A stretch of 64,000 nt of DNA from Papaver somniferum (lineage: Eukaryota > Streptophyta > Magnoliopsida > Ranunculales > Papaveraceae), in the NCBI RefSeq assembly GCF_003573695.1, contig NC_039358.1:197249192-197313191 (forward strand). The letters run 5' to 3'. The notes beneath the pieces are model-generated. The model was not told where the DNA came from and searched no databases. It was given only the letters and a program-made list of their open reading frames with translations. Positions 34,773 to 46,526 of the stretch are shown here, piece after piece; position 1 is the stretch's first letter, and every line of letters starts with the position of its first letter. The position numbers were made by a program, and so were the translations under genes.

Positions 34773-35728
34773 TTGCCAACTGCCAATGTGTGTGCCTGCT
34801 CGGTTTATTTGGACATCAATTGGGACGTAAATTTCAGAAGCCAAATTTGATAGAACTTTAGCAACATATCCAATACGACGCCGACTGACATCTTTACGCT
34901 GTAAACACTGAGATGCAAGGGAAAGATCTTCATACAGGCCTTGCTCTGGATAATGGCCTTCTAGAGTAGTGGATCTGCAACCGCAGTGAATTCCTCCTTA
35001 CCGTACACCAATTTGCTCATCTCCTGCACAATAACCAAACAAGAAATTCAATCAGCTGGTAGGTTTTTTTTTTTAAATTCAGAAATTCATCTTAAAGTGT
35101 ACAAAAAAAATCTTTAAATGATTTATTAGTTTTTCTACTTTGTCCTTTCTCATTCTATCTTCGTCCATATTAACCATTTCATTATATGTATCATTTTCAC
35201 TAGTTTAACTTTTAAAGAATGTGCCTGATCACAATAAAGAAACGAAAGTGATGAATATACAAGAATGATCAATAATCTAATAAATGAAACAAGCTCGACT
35301 AAATGGTAGAAGTATAAATATTCGATACAAATTCTTACGTAAAATTCTTAAACCCTTTATGAAAGCTACGGGGCGGGTATGGGGGGACCTTGAATCCCAT
35401 CCCCATCCCCGTAGTTTAGGTTTCGGGTATTACCCATATCCGATTCCATCCCCATTTGTGCGGATAAAACCCTATCCAAACGGGACGGGTAAAGATGATT
35501 CATGTTCATTACTCACCAAAAGTAGTTTAAGAGCAAATTTTTGAGCAAGTGACAGATATTCGAAACATCACTTCAATATTTCTTAACTAGTAAACTAACC
35601 TGTCCACTGCGCTTTAAGCAACCTTTGAATGTACGCCCGTATTCTCCATCACCCAAAAGGGATTCTGGTGCAAAATTCTTTGTGGCAGCAGCAATTTCCA
35701 ACAAATCTAAAATCGACTTTTTCGCCAT
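34773..35728 (-). pseudogene. Copy C: RLCK-VII-like remnant, kinase core deleted
   Basis: Only the last exon (34773-35028, with small indels in the ADPLL and tail regions) and the first exon (35600-35728) survive. Exons 2 and 3, with all catalytic motifs, are missing. The first exon has lost about 45 nt after the AAATK-like stretch relative to copy A. The space between holds AT-rich sequence and a GC-rich palindrome. Confidence 0.75.
35365..35413. other. GC-rich palindrome inside remnant C
   Basis: CTACGGGG near 35367 pairs with CCCCGTAG near 35406, and the inner GGGTATGGG/CCCATCCCC also pair partly. It stands out from the AT-rich surroundings and may be a small inserted foldback sequence. 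Confidence 0.4.
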
Positions 35729-35935
35729 GTTCTTCTGTGTTTTCGTCTTCTGGAGATTGATATCAGTTATGCAACAGAGATTCAGAGATATTCGTAATTA
35801 CTGAGAATAAAGGTAAGGTTCTCGGGAAGAGGAAGATGAGAGGTGGTCAAGGCTAAAAGTGATAGGGGAATGTACTTGGTTGCTTCCTGATGCTGCTGTC
35901 AAAATCCCATTACTTCAATGCAAATTTTATTTACC

Positions 35936-36145
35936 AAGTTGAAATTTTCCATTTTGATTAATATGCATTTAACCCTCCTTGACGCGGTAATTCTAGCTAG
36001 GGGTATGTCATCCAAGCTACACGTATACTCTTTTTTTTTTACTATAAAGAAAATTTACCATTTTAAGCGATTTCAAAGTATTCTAGTGGAAGATTGTTTG
36101 GAATCTAGTTTGGTGTAAAGTAAAAAAAAAAAAAAAAAAAAAAAA
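35936..36145 (-). repeat. 5' flank of kinase remnant C
   Basis: Shares AAGTTGAAATTTTCCATTTT, CGGTAATTCTAGCTAGGG and TGGAATCTAGTTTGGT with the other copies and ends in an A-run of more than 20 at about 36121-36145. The Tat-type element begins shortly after. Confidence 0.6.
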
Positions 36146-36522
36146 TCTGGTTTTGACCCATATAATACTAGTGTAAATATTAAGGCAGCGTGTTAGGATA
36201 TGAGTTGCTTATTTGGAATATTTACATGCACCCAGGATTCGCTAGCGGGGTGACAGGTCTCAAGACGATCACGAAGGTATTTACCTTCGATGTCGCACCC
36301 AAACACTCTCAATTTTTTACAAAGCAAGTTATTTCTAATTTAACGCTTCACAATACTTAAAATAAAAATGAATTGATGACGCAGGTATGCCAAAAAGATG
36401 ATCCATTTCATAAAGAGTTGATTACAAGTTCAGCAAATAAGATAAAGCAAGAAACACATCAAAAAATGATCTGAAATTATATAATCAGCAAGGATCAACT
36501 TTCTATGACTAATAAAAGAAAT

Positions 36523-39500
36523 CTACTTGGACGATACAGCTCCATCAACAGGGTTGTCTTTGCGAGATGAAGGTACGCTACCACCTGAAGAAGGCCCAGA
36601 AGAACCAGGCAAGGGCGCGGGAAGGGGATGACGCGAATAATTCTTGGCAAGACCATGTTCGACTTTAATATCAAGTTCAATCTTGTCTAGGACTTTGTTG
36701 GTCTCTTCAGCCAACTGACATCGAGCTTTATAAGTGATAACATCGTTCCGCTGGTTGGCCTGAGACAACAATGTAGATAGGCGTTCCGCCTCTTTGGAGG
36801 CAATCTCTGCTGCTTCCTCACGAGACGCGGCCAACCCTTTGAAATAGTTGGCTTGTCCTTCCTGCTGCACTAAGGCAGATTGAGCTTTTTTAAGCTCATC
36901 ATTTGCTGCGCGAAGCTGTCCCTCGAGTGCTGAAAACAAGAAATACCAAGGGGTTAAAACAAAGAAATAACAGAATCACACTCGATAAAACGAGGTTATA
37001 CCTTCGACATTAGCCGAAGCCTCTTCATACTCATTAACAACTGCGTCCCACGCCTCATCAAGAAAGTCATATTCATCGGATAGTTTCTTATAATCCGTTT
37101 GAAGGTTCGTAAGAGCAAATTGACTCGCGTCTAAGTCTACCTGCTTCATTGAATCCAAGTGACGAAGATGGTTGACTTCATCATTCATCTCCCTCATCCT
37201 TTTATGGAGTCTATACACATTCACTTCAAGATCTCTTTCAGACTCCACTTGGAGAGCAACATCAGCTCGAGACGCTACTAGGGCTTTACTAAGAGCACCA
37301 ACCTCATCCCTAGCAGTATCTCTTTCCTCGGTAAGATGCAGCATACTATCCCTAACCCCGGGGCCTAAGAAAGAACGATCCTGTTGTAACTCTCCTTCAA
37401 AAAAGCGCACTCTAGCCTCTAAGTCCGAAGCATGTCCTCGAGCTTCACGCAGGTTGTCACGCGTCCATAGCAGCGTACCATTAAATAGACGACGGTCATG
37501 ATTGTACTTATTTTGCATATCAACCATCAGTGTTCGCTTTTCACGCCACTCAGCTGCTAAGGCGTTGTGCTCATCAGCACGAGCGTTCCACTTTACGGCT
37601 TCGCTTTTCAACTTACCCACCAACTCTGCAATGCGGGATTTCTATCGTTCCCTTTCTTTCCGAATCCATATGAGCTCGGGGAATCCACCCACTGAAGATA
37701 GGGTGGTGAGACTCAGACAGAACACGAAAGTACAAATAAGGAATCACGAGGAGTGAAAGATCAATAAAAAATACGAACCTGTGAGGGACGATACATTTCT
37801 ACGAGCCTGCTCCAATTCGTTGCGGACTATAGAAATTTCCGAACGGAGACTCTCCTTAGCATTACCCATCCGTTCCTTTTCCTTCAGGCGACCCCTCAGT
37901 TCACTTATTTCCATTTCGGCCGCAGATAGTTCTTCTTCTCTATGACGAAGCTTAGCCTCCAACTTTAAAGACTTTTCTTTAAAGAATTGGTATAGAACAT
38001 GGTTACAATGTTCGCTCCTCATCATCTATGTCACAAACAACAAACATTATTATACCCAAGGGTTCGGATATCGCGAAGAATACATTGTTCGGATATCATG
38101 AGGGAATCAGTACAAGGATTTACCTCTAAGACACGATGTTCGGAAAAACCGTATTGGTACCCATCAGCTATGGCCATCATATCAGCAACAGAGGAGGGAG
38201 GGTCAACCACTAGGTTAGCTTCCGATGCTCTCAGATTCTTCTCCCACATCTCAGCAACGCGTGCTTCAGAAGACACTTGCATCATCTGACGAGTATAAGC
38301 GTCAGAATTCTTCTCACTAGGGACCACTGGGGCAGGGTTGGGGACGAACATCAGATTTGTCTTCTTAAGCCAAGCCAAAATGGCATCATCGCCTTCAGGC
38401 ATTAGAGAGTAAGGGAAATCCTCTGAAGGATATTCAACCGCAGACTTCCCTTTTGTTGTTCTCCCCTCACTCGTGCAAGTCTCGACATCACCAGCCTCAG
38501 TATGACCACCTGCGTTTTCATCCTGCTGACCAGTAGCACCTTCTTTACCAATATCCCCAAGCACATCCAATCATCATTTTGGGAAAGCAATGAGAAGTCT
38601 TCGGCAAGACCCATGGAAGCGTTCACATCAAAGGATTCCCCCGCGGAATATATCATACTAAAAGAAAATTCAGGGGAAATAACGGGCAGAGTACCCACAC
38701 CACCAATATTATCGCCAACAGGGGCAGATCCACCCCCGCCAGTACCACCTACGGTAATATTACCCTCAGACTCACCATCACCACCCGCAACAATTTCTTC
38801 TTCACCATCACCACCCGCGACAATTTCTTCTTCACCATCACCACCCGCGACAACTTCTTCTTCACCATTACCACCTTCGTCATTAGGATGAGAAGTATCG
38901 GTACGCTCTTCTCCATCGGACATTTCTTCATCCTCGGCATACCCTTCGTTTATAGGACTCGTAACCTCCTCATAAACCTCAGCCTGACCGGTCACCACAG
39001 TAGAAGATTGTTTGGGTCCAAGTTTCTTCTTCTTCGACACCTACAAACCAGTACACATCCCCACAAAGGGTCATTTTTTCCCTCACTTCAAAAATGAAAA
39101 TTATTTCAAGCAAGGAAAAAGGGGAAAATAGAATAGAGAATATAAGAAGAAGTTATACCTTGGCAGCAGCAGCACTCTTCGGTGGATGGGTAGCACCAGA
39201 ACCCTCCTCCTCATCTCCATCAACGACATCAAGGGCATAAGGAAAATTCATGCCCGCGAAATTCGGACGCCAAGGACAGAAATCTCCATAACGAGCAGGA
39301 GGAGTTTCACGAGGCTTGCTGTTTTCAGAAGAACGCCAACCGCGCAGACCAGGAATCCAACCATAAGCCCAAGGACCAACTATCTCAATAACAGTAGCAT
39401 GCCATTCATAATCATGATCACGCTTAATCCTTTCACGAGCAGGAAAGAGTTTCCGTTTAGCAGATCCCTCAGTACCAGGAACATACTTCAGCTTGGCATC

Positions 39501-40565
39501 ACTCACCTCACTCAAAAGACGAATTTCACCACGAGGAGCAGCAATGTTACGAAGACTAACACTCCACGGCTTACGGTTTATACTGTTGACATAATCCCCA
39601 CAGGAACTGTTAAAATTCTGAGGAGTGTACCACTCTCTCTCAACAGGATTTGGAACATAGAAGGTCATCATAGTTTCTCCCTTGCTCCGCAGGTAACATT
39701 CCTTCAGTGCACGAAGATAGTTTCCAGACAGTTGTGACACGGAACGATTATGAGTATTTGTGGAAGATCCTTAGCGACTAGCCAGCACGTCATAGTAAAA
39801 GGAGTCACCCGACTTATATAGGGGCAACATGAGACCCGCCTCGAAGGCTCCAACCGTGGTCAATAGGTGAAACTCATCAAACTGATACTTAGCAAGGAGC
39901 TCGTAAGTGATATCATCGTCAGGGTCATAGAAGTGAACCTCAAAAGCTTGAAGCTCATGTTTTTCCTTGAACATCTCAAGATCAATATGCTTGAAAGTGA
40001 CCTTCTTCTTACCAACTGAAACGTTGCGTATCACGAGGGGAGTTTCTTCTTCTCCTGTGGAATTTGAAGTGGGACTCAATTCCGAAACTTTCCTTTTAGA
40101 AGGAAGATTTTTAGATGGATCAGATCTCGACATAGTACCCTTGGAGTACTTCCCTTTGAAAGAAACCGTTAGAGGAGGCGGCAAAGATTTCTGCGGAAGC
40201 ACTGAAGGAGGAGCCATTGAACGAAGGGGCGGAACATCCAATGTTTCATTACGAGGAGGAGGAGCCCGCGTACTCCTAGAGTCATCCCGAGGAGGAGCCT
40301 GCGTACTCCTAGAATCGTCACGAGGACGAGAAGGGGCGCGATTAACAACATACCTAGACCCAGAAGGACCCTTCGGCAGATCCCCTTTCTTAGTAGGAAA
40401 AACCTTCGCACCAGAAGAAGATGAAACCCTATGACCCCGAGGATCTGATTGCGAAGACTTATAAGAACCTTCCCCAAGTGGAGATCTGTCCGAATCTCGA
40501 CGCGGAGGGGATCTTGGCGGACTAGACGGCATGGTTTGGTAAGGAGCCCGCGGACGATCAGACAT
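36523..40565 (-). pseudogene. Antisense ORF with 'transposase (putative) gypsy type' domain and coiled coil
   Basis: Starts at MSDRPRAPYQTM (40565), a basic, Ser/Pro-rich N-terminus. A PF04195-like region follows (FDEFHLLTTVGAFEAGLMLP, then SQLSGNYLRALKECY), broken by an in-frame TAA at 39771-39773. The frame runs on to 39153, where ...AAAAK meets a GT donor. Later pieces are 38402-39040 (acidic, with GDGEEEIVAG repeated), 38031-38570 (frameshifted), 37744-38025, 36976-37623 and 36523-36939; the last three are long heptad-like coiled coils. Exon-intron structure is likely. Its role in Tat elements is unknown. Confidence 0.6.
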
Positions 40566-41359
40566 ATCTACAAGGAAATACAGAAAGAAACATTTTAGAG
40601 AAGAATACGAGGAGATCACTAAAGATCAAAAAACCCATAATTGATGGTTCATCCGGATAAATTTTAAAAACCCTAAGAACTAAAAATAACCAGAAATACC
40701 CCATCAAACTCCAGGGATAATACTTAGATACAGACTCACAGACTTTGTAACAAAGAACAGGGGAAAGCATATATGCTTCGACATGTGTGTTCTTCATCAC
40801 AAAGCCAAGAATACAGCAGCAGGAAACAAACGGGTAAATACATAGATAAATCAATGATGAGCAGCTAATGAAAAACCCCATACCTGTATAGAAGAGGACG
40901 ACAAGCACCAACCACAGTCGAAGATAGAAGGATCGGAGATATCAAAAGCTAGTTATCTGTGATACAGGGGCAACAGCAGTCGAGAGCGAAAGAGACAGAA
41001 AATTGAATGTTGTTATCTTCCTCATAAGAACGACGATAATAAATGACTAAAGAACAAGAATAGAAAACAAAGAAAGGATGAACAATGGCAAAGAAAGGAT
41101 GAACACTGACAAGAAGAGGATGAACACTGACAAGAAGAGGATAAAAGTTTTTTTCACATTCTCTTTCCTATTTATAAAGCTAGAAAAGACAATAAATGTC
41201 CCTCGTACCAAGGAGCAGTTATGGGGAAAGTTAATGCAAAGTGGGAAACGTGCCCGTATTTATAGGGGAAGTTATTTCAGGAGAGAGATAAAACGTGTAT
41301 GACGACCTTTCTTCTTCTAAATTGCAAAATACACCCAAGTCAGAAGAAGAGGGGCAAAT

Positions 41360-42248
41360 TGTATGTACACCTTTCATCATCCACCACGTGTACAGGAAGA
41401 GACACGTGGAAGGCATGCAAAACAAGATATCAAAACATGATAACAAGCATCTCATCAGAAGATACCATCGGTCAGAAGATCTGACGGTCAGGGACAGAGG
41501 ATCACAGAGGTATGATGGCTTAGATGAGCACCAGATAATACCCCTTGGGTGTTAGTACATCCAATCCCGAGGAAGATCCCAGATCAACGGCTGAGATAGA
41601 GTTTGACTGACACAGATGTGACCAGACTAAGAGACACTTGTCTAACACGAGCAGACATCCATCTACCCGCATTAAATACCAAAAAGATATACACGTGTCA
41701 ATCAGCTCGTGGAAGAAGCGAGGATAACCCTTCGTATTCAAGCTTAGGCCGCAGCATATGCCGAAGACCTCTGCGTAATGGGCACAAAGCACAAGAAGAT
41801 AAGGTTACAACGACACCTCAGAAGTAGGACCCACGTTCCAACCCTATAAATACCCCTCTCCACTAAGAAAGAAGGGGTCGACCAATCCAGAGAAAAGATA
41901 GGAGAATATAGGAGAGAGAAATAGGAAGAGTAAGTGATCCCTCTACTTCCGCAGACCTATATGTACTCTAAAGTCATTTGACTATCTTTGTAATCATTCA
42001 ATACATAGTGAAACACCAGCCCCGTGGATGTAGGCCTTAGTGCCGAACCACGTAAATCTTTGTCTCATTTATATTTCAGCACTTTACATTTAGCATTGAA
42101 CGTCATGTGCTTTACATTTATGTTTGATTCTCTGTTTTCCCCTTTATGCAAACATTATTTATGATAATATTCGACTAGACAATGACAAGTCCGAAGGCTT
42201 AGAGTCGATGAATCGATACAATCATCCCCTTTACATATACGACGTACA
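41360..42248 (+). repeat. LTR of the Tat-type element
   Basis: Begins TGTATGTACACC after the purine tract. It has a TATA box at 41845-41852 (CCCTATAAATACCCC) and the CCCCGTGGATGTAGG...CCGAACCACG motif near 42020-42055 that is also found in the array LTRs. The end is uncertain; TACA at 42245-42248 gives short inverted termini with TGTA. Confidence 0.55.
41845..41852 (+). promoter_or_regulatory. TATA box in the Tat-type LTR
   Basis: TATAAATA in a CT-rich context, followed by AAGAAAGAAGGGGTCGACC. Its position in the LTR suits the U3/R border. Confidence 0.55.
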
Positions 42249-42339
42249 ATTTCAGAATTAGAATGTATGCGATTATTGTTTGTAGACACGTTGATGGCTT
42301 CGAGATTTATGTGTTCACGTTAGCATTTTTACTTAGCAG

Positions 42340-42601
42340 AAGAAATTACTCTTAGTCACTGATTACACCACTGGTCTTTGCTTATATACATATGATTTTG
42401 AGAAACATATTCTAAATATGCAACCAGCTAGATATCAAACTACCCCATGAATCCTGTTCTAAATCAATTTTTACTACAACGGAAAAAATACAAAAATAAA
42501 TAAAAACTTACAGTAACCCATTTAGAATTCAATCAAGTGAGCTATCAGTTTAAAAGAAGGCCATAGAAGAGCTTTCATTTTTGAAGTCATGGCAACAGTT
42601 A
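42340..42601. repeat. 3' flank of kinase copy D
   Basis: Shared with the copy B 3' flank (5880-6129) and, in its first part (GAAATTACTCTT, TATACATATGATTTTGAGAA), with 63850-63925 and 3660-3690. It represents the junction between kinase units. Nothing is recognised at 42249-42339. Confidence 0.55.
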
Positions 42602-43218
42602 CTAAATGTCAAACGAGGCATGCTGCCATAACTCTCTTAGTTTTTCCTTCTCATTGTTGCCAATTGCCAATGTGCCTGCTCGATTAATTTGGATAGCATT
42701 TGGGTCGTAAGTTTCTGAAGCTAAATTTGATAGAACAGTCACAACATATCCGATGCGAGGCCGACTGACATCTTCACGCCGTAAACACTCAGCTGCAAGA
42801 GAAAAAGCTTGGTACAACCCTTGCTCTGGATAATGTCCATTCAGTAGCGGATCAGCCAACGCGGTGAATTCCTTACCGTAAACCAATTTACGTTTTGCCT
42901 GCACACTCACCGAACATTAAATTCAATCAGCAGTTACTACTTAATCTGCATCTGGTGAGTTTTTCTTTCTCTTAAAAATGTTTGTAAATAAACAACTAAG
43001 CAGTTTTACCCATTCAACGAGTCTAGGCTTAATCTCGGCTATGCGTCCTGAAATCAGTTCAAGCAAGACTAAGCCGAAACTGTAGATGTCGGATTGTTGA
43101 GTGAGTATAAAATATTCAAGAAATTCAGGTGCCTGACGATAGCTCTGACGGCTGAAAAGCCTTGCATAGCCAGACTCGTCATTTTCTGGAATGCGTTCTT
43201 TGAGCAAGAGGAAATCTG

Positions 43219-43511
43219 TGTTAAGTTTGGTAATTGCTTGGTTTCATTCATTCATCACGTATCAATTTATACAAGACTCAACTTGGGTTCCAAGACACAA
43301 ACCCTAAACCTACCGACTTGAGACCGATTACTTGGGTCTCAAGATTGCTACGTACGGAAACGGACTCTTTACATAAACTGTTCAAGTCAGTCCATCTAGA
43401 TGGACTGTCCAGGTTGGTCTCAAAGCATGGTCTGTCCAAGTTGGTCTCAAAACATGGTCTCAAGACATAGTCTTGAGCCCACCACTACGTATCTCTACGT
43501 ATCTCTTAATA
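43219..43511 (-). repeat. 3' LTR of the Copia element in copy D
   Basis: On + it reads TGTTAAGTTTGG...TCTCTTAATA. It holds internal partial repeats with GGTCTCAA and CATGGTCT. Confidence 0.92.
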
Positions 43512-45579
43512 CCCCCCCGCAAGACGGAGCATGTAGGTCACAAATGCCCATCTTGGACAAAAGACCTTGAAATTGAGCTTTCCCTAATGGTTTGGTGAAG
43601 ATATCTGCCAATTGCACCGCCGTAGGAGTGTAAGAAGGGGATATAATCTTCTGTACAATAGCATCTCGAACAACATGACAGTCTACCTCGATATGTTTGG
43701 TGCGTTCATGGAAAACTGGATTCTGAGCAATATATAATGCTGATTGACTATCACACAGGAGCTGCATTCCATGTGGATGACTAACTCCCAAATCACCAAG
43801 TAATTGTTTCAACCACTTCAACTCACATGTTGCTGCTGCCATGGAGCGATACTCTGCTTCAGCGGAGCTTCGCGAAACAGTTGGTTGCTTCTTTGTTTTC
43901 CAAGACACCGGAGAATGCCCAAGACGAACAAACCACCCTGTCAATGAACGTCTAGTCAAAGGGCAACTTGCCCAATCTGAGTCACACCACCCTTGCAAAC
44001 TCAGGTTACTATCAGAGCGCAACAAAATGCCTTGCCCAGGATTCTTTTTTAAGTATCTAACTACTCGAAGAGCAGCCTCCCAATGTTCGATTCTCGGTTG
44101 TTGCATAAACTGAGAGAGTGTATGCACCGAGTATGTAAGATCAGGTCTGGTCACGGCCAAATAAATCAGTCTACCAATCAGTCTTCTATATTTTTCAACA
44201 TCAACAAACAAATCTCCATGCGCCAAGGCTAGACGATGATTAGTCTCCATTGGAAACTCAGCAGGTCTAGCTCCTAATAAACCCGTTTCCATGATAATAT
44301 CCAATGCATATTTCCTCTGGCATATATAAATACCCTTTTTACTACGAGCTATCTCCAAGCCAAGAAAATACTTCAATTTTCCCAAATCTTTCATCTTGAA
44401 ACATTGTCCCAAGTATGATTTAAATGTATGAATCTCCACTAGATTATTCCCCGCAATAATCAAATCATCTACATAGACCAAGACATTAAGCTGTATGTCT
44501 CCCTTGGTCATAGTAAAAAGAGAATAGTCCGAGTATGCTTGCCGAAAGCCGTATTTCTTCAAGGCTGTTGATAGTTTGGCAAACCAACAACGAGGAGCCT
44601 GTCGTAAACCATATAATGATTTCTTCATTTTACACACCATATTTGTCTGACCCTTAGCAAATCCAGGTGGTATCTTCATATACACCTCATCCTCCAAGTC
44701 TCCATGAAGAAATGCATTATGTACATCCATCTGATGTACTTCCCAGTGTTTAACTGCTGCGACAGCTAAAAAGGTACGTACCGTTGTCATTTTTGCAACC
44801 GGTGCAAAAGTCTCTTTATAATCCAATCCTTCAACCTGATGATTCCCAAAGATTACTAAGCGTGCTTTTAATCGGACCAACTGCCCATTTTCATCGTACT
44901 TCTCCGTGTAAATCCATTTACTTCCTAGTGCTCTCTTGCCCGGCGGTAATTCTTGCAATTCCCAGGTACCTTGTTCTTCCAAAGCTCGGATTTCTGCTTC
45001 CATGGCTTTCTTCCATCCTGGATGTTGCATGGCTTCCTTAAAGTTGCGTGGTGCAGATCCAGCTGTTATAGCTGCAAGATATTTCTTATGCACAGCAGAA
45101 AATTTATCACAACTAACATAATATGTCAAAGGATAAGGCGTACCTGAGGATGATGATTGTGTAGAATGAGGATGAGATAGACTGTTTTCTCGAATGGTGT
45201 GCGTCACAAATCCTTTTAGTCTGCTAGAAGGGAGCTTCTGACGCTTCCCTTTACCCATCTCACCATCAGTAACAACAGTATTGCGAGAAGCAACATTTTC
45301 TGCATGCTGCGTATTCTCGGACTCAGCTGAAACATCAACACCTTCAGTTTCAGTAGAAGGAGCAGCTTCCGCGGTCTCAGCTGATCCATCAGTGCTGTCA
45401 GTCTCGGTAGAACCTCCAGCATTGTCCGTCTCAGTTGTATCCCCACCTTGAGGAGCCAATACAGCTTCTTCTTTGCTTTCATCATCACTCCAGTACTCCT
45501 CAGGACTGTACTGAAGCGTCTCAGCTAATACACCATGTGGATCAGTCACAGTTGAAGTCTTAAATCTCGACTGCATCAC
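43495..45579 (-). CDS. Copia reverse transcriptase and RNase H
   Basis: Open for 694 codons. RT motifs: MQHPGWKKAMEAEIRALEE, GTWELQELPPGKRALGSKW, VHQMDVHNAFLHGDL, and the catalytic YVDDLIIAG. RNase H has GWCDSDWASCP, SAEAEYRSMA and LLCDSQSALYIAQNP, then ERTKHIEVDCHVVRD. It ends inside the LTR edge. It should follow the integrase in one polyprotein, from which it is separated by a one-base break in a T-run near 45613-45619. Confidence 0.9.
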   Translation of the reverse strand: MMQSRFKTSTVTDPHGVLAETLQYSPEEYWSDDESKEEAVLAPQGGDTTETDNAGGSTETDSTDGSAETAEAAPSTETEGVDVSAESENTQHAENVASRNTVVTDGEMGKGKRQKLPSSRLKGFVTHTIRENSLSHPHSTQSSSSGTPYPLTYYVSCDKFSAVHKKYLAAITAGSAPRNFKEAMQHPGWKKAMEAEIRALEEQGTWELQELPPGKRALGSKWIYTEKYDENGQLVRLKARLVIFGNHQVEGLDYKETFAPVAKMTTVRTFLAVAAVKHWEVHQMDVHNAFLHGDLEDEVYMKIPPGFAKGQTNMVCKMKKSLYGLRQAPRCWFAKLSTALKKYGFRQAYSDYSLFTMTKGDIQLNVLVYVDDLIIAGNNLVEIHTFKSYLGQCFKMKDLGKLKYFLGLEIARSKKGIYICQRKYALDIIMETGLLGARPAEFPMETNHRLALAHGDLFVDVEKYRRLIGRLIYLAVTRPDLTYSVHTLSQFMQQPRIEHWEAALRVVRYLKKNPGQGILLRSDSNLSLQGWCDSDWASCPLTRRSLTGWFVRLGHSPVSWKTKKQPTVSRSSAEAEYRSMAAATCELKWLKQLLGDLGVSHPHGMQLLCDSQSALYIAQNPVFHERTKHIEVDCHVVRDAIVQKIISPSYTPTAVQLADIFTKPLGKAQFQGLLSKMGICDLHAPSCGGVLRDT

Positions 45580-46526
45580 CTCAGTCTTAAATGGAAATTG
45601 ATGCTCAAAAAAACGACATCTCTTGACACCTGAAATTGTTTCGTGTCTAAATCATATACTTGCCACGCCTTTTTACCAAACGGATATCCAAGGAAGACAC
45701 ACCTTCTTCCTCTACTCGCAAACTTATCCCCTACCACTTTGATCATGCACATAACACAAGCATCCAAATACCTTCAACTGATGATATGGGGGATGTTTTC
45801 CAAACAAAAGCTCATATGGAGTTTTATGATCTAAAATAGGTGTAGGTGTGCGATTGATTAAATACGCAGCTGTCAATGCACATTCCCCCCAAAACCTTAT
45901 TGGCAAATTGGCTTGAAATCTCAAAGCCCTTGCCACATTCATTATATGTTGATGTTTTCTCTCAACTCTTCCATTCTGTTGTGGTGTACCGACACAGGAT
46001 GTCTCAAACACTATCCCATTGGTTCGAAAGTATCCACGCAATGCATTGAACTCAGTTCCGTTATCACTTCTGACAATTTTGATTTCTTTATTAAACTGAC
46101 GCTTCACAAGAGCAATGAAGTTAAGGAATGTCTGTTCAACTTCAGTTTTGGTTCGAAGTAAATAAATCCACACACCTCTTGAAAAATCATCTACTATTGT
46201 CAAAAATAATGTGCTCCACATGATGACTGAGTCTTATACGGACCCCACAAATCTATATGAACCAACTCAAAAATACAACTTGATTTACTGAAACTTCTAG
46301 CAAAACTACTCCTATGATGTTTTGCTCGTGAACAGATATCACAAGCATCATTATTCTTCTTTATTAACCTACTCATCCCTTGTAACTTTTGCAGCACTCT
46401 CTCTGATGGATGTCCCATACGCCGATGCCATAGCTCATACGTATCTCCAGTAACAGCCTTAACTTCAACTTGAGGCACACCACAGAAAATATACAGTCCA
46501 CCTTGTCTCTCAGCCACTCCAATCAT
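45576..46526 (-). CDS. Copia integrase, two internal one-base breaks
   Basis: The zinc-binding part has LWHRRMGHPSERVLQKL and CDICSRAKHH. Core acidic residues lie in HIDLWGP, VRSDNGTEF and NGRVERKHQ. After YLINRTPTPIL and LKVFGCLCYVH comes CVFLGYPFGKKAWQVYDL. The frame breaks once in a T-run near 46205-46210 and once in a G-run near 45728-45732. Its role is insertion of element DNA into the host chromosome. Confidence 0.87.

Larger units (their letters stand above)
36186..42248 (+). mobile_element. 3' part of a Tat-type Ty3/Gypsy element with an antisense additional ORF
   Basis: A plus-oriented LTR at the right end is preceded by a purine-rich GAAGAGGGGCAAAT. A long multi-piece ORF runs on the opposite strand in the interior. 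Plant Tat/Retand Gypsy elements are known to carry such antisense ORFs between pol and the 3' LTR. No gag, RT or integrase is present, so the element is 5'-truncated. The left end is set where homology to the kinase flank stops. A hairpin CGAAGGT/ACCTTCG lies near 36273-36291. Confidence 0.6.

Noticed and set aside
36121..36145. Poly-A run as the 3' end of a retroposon
   Set aside because: It lies within the kinase upstream homology and no LINE or SINE body precedes it. A simple microsatellite is enough.
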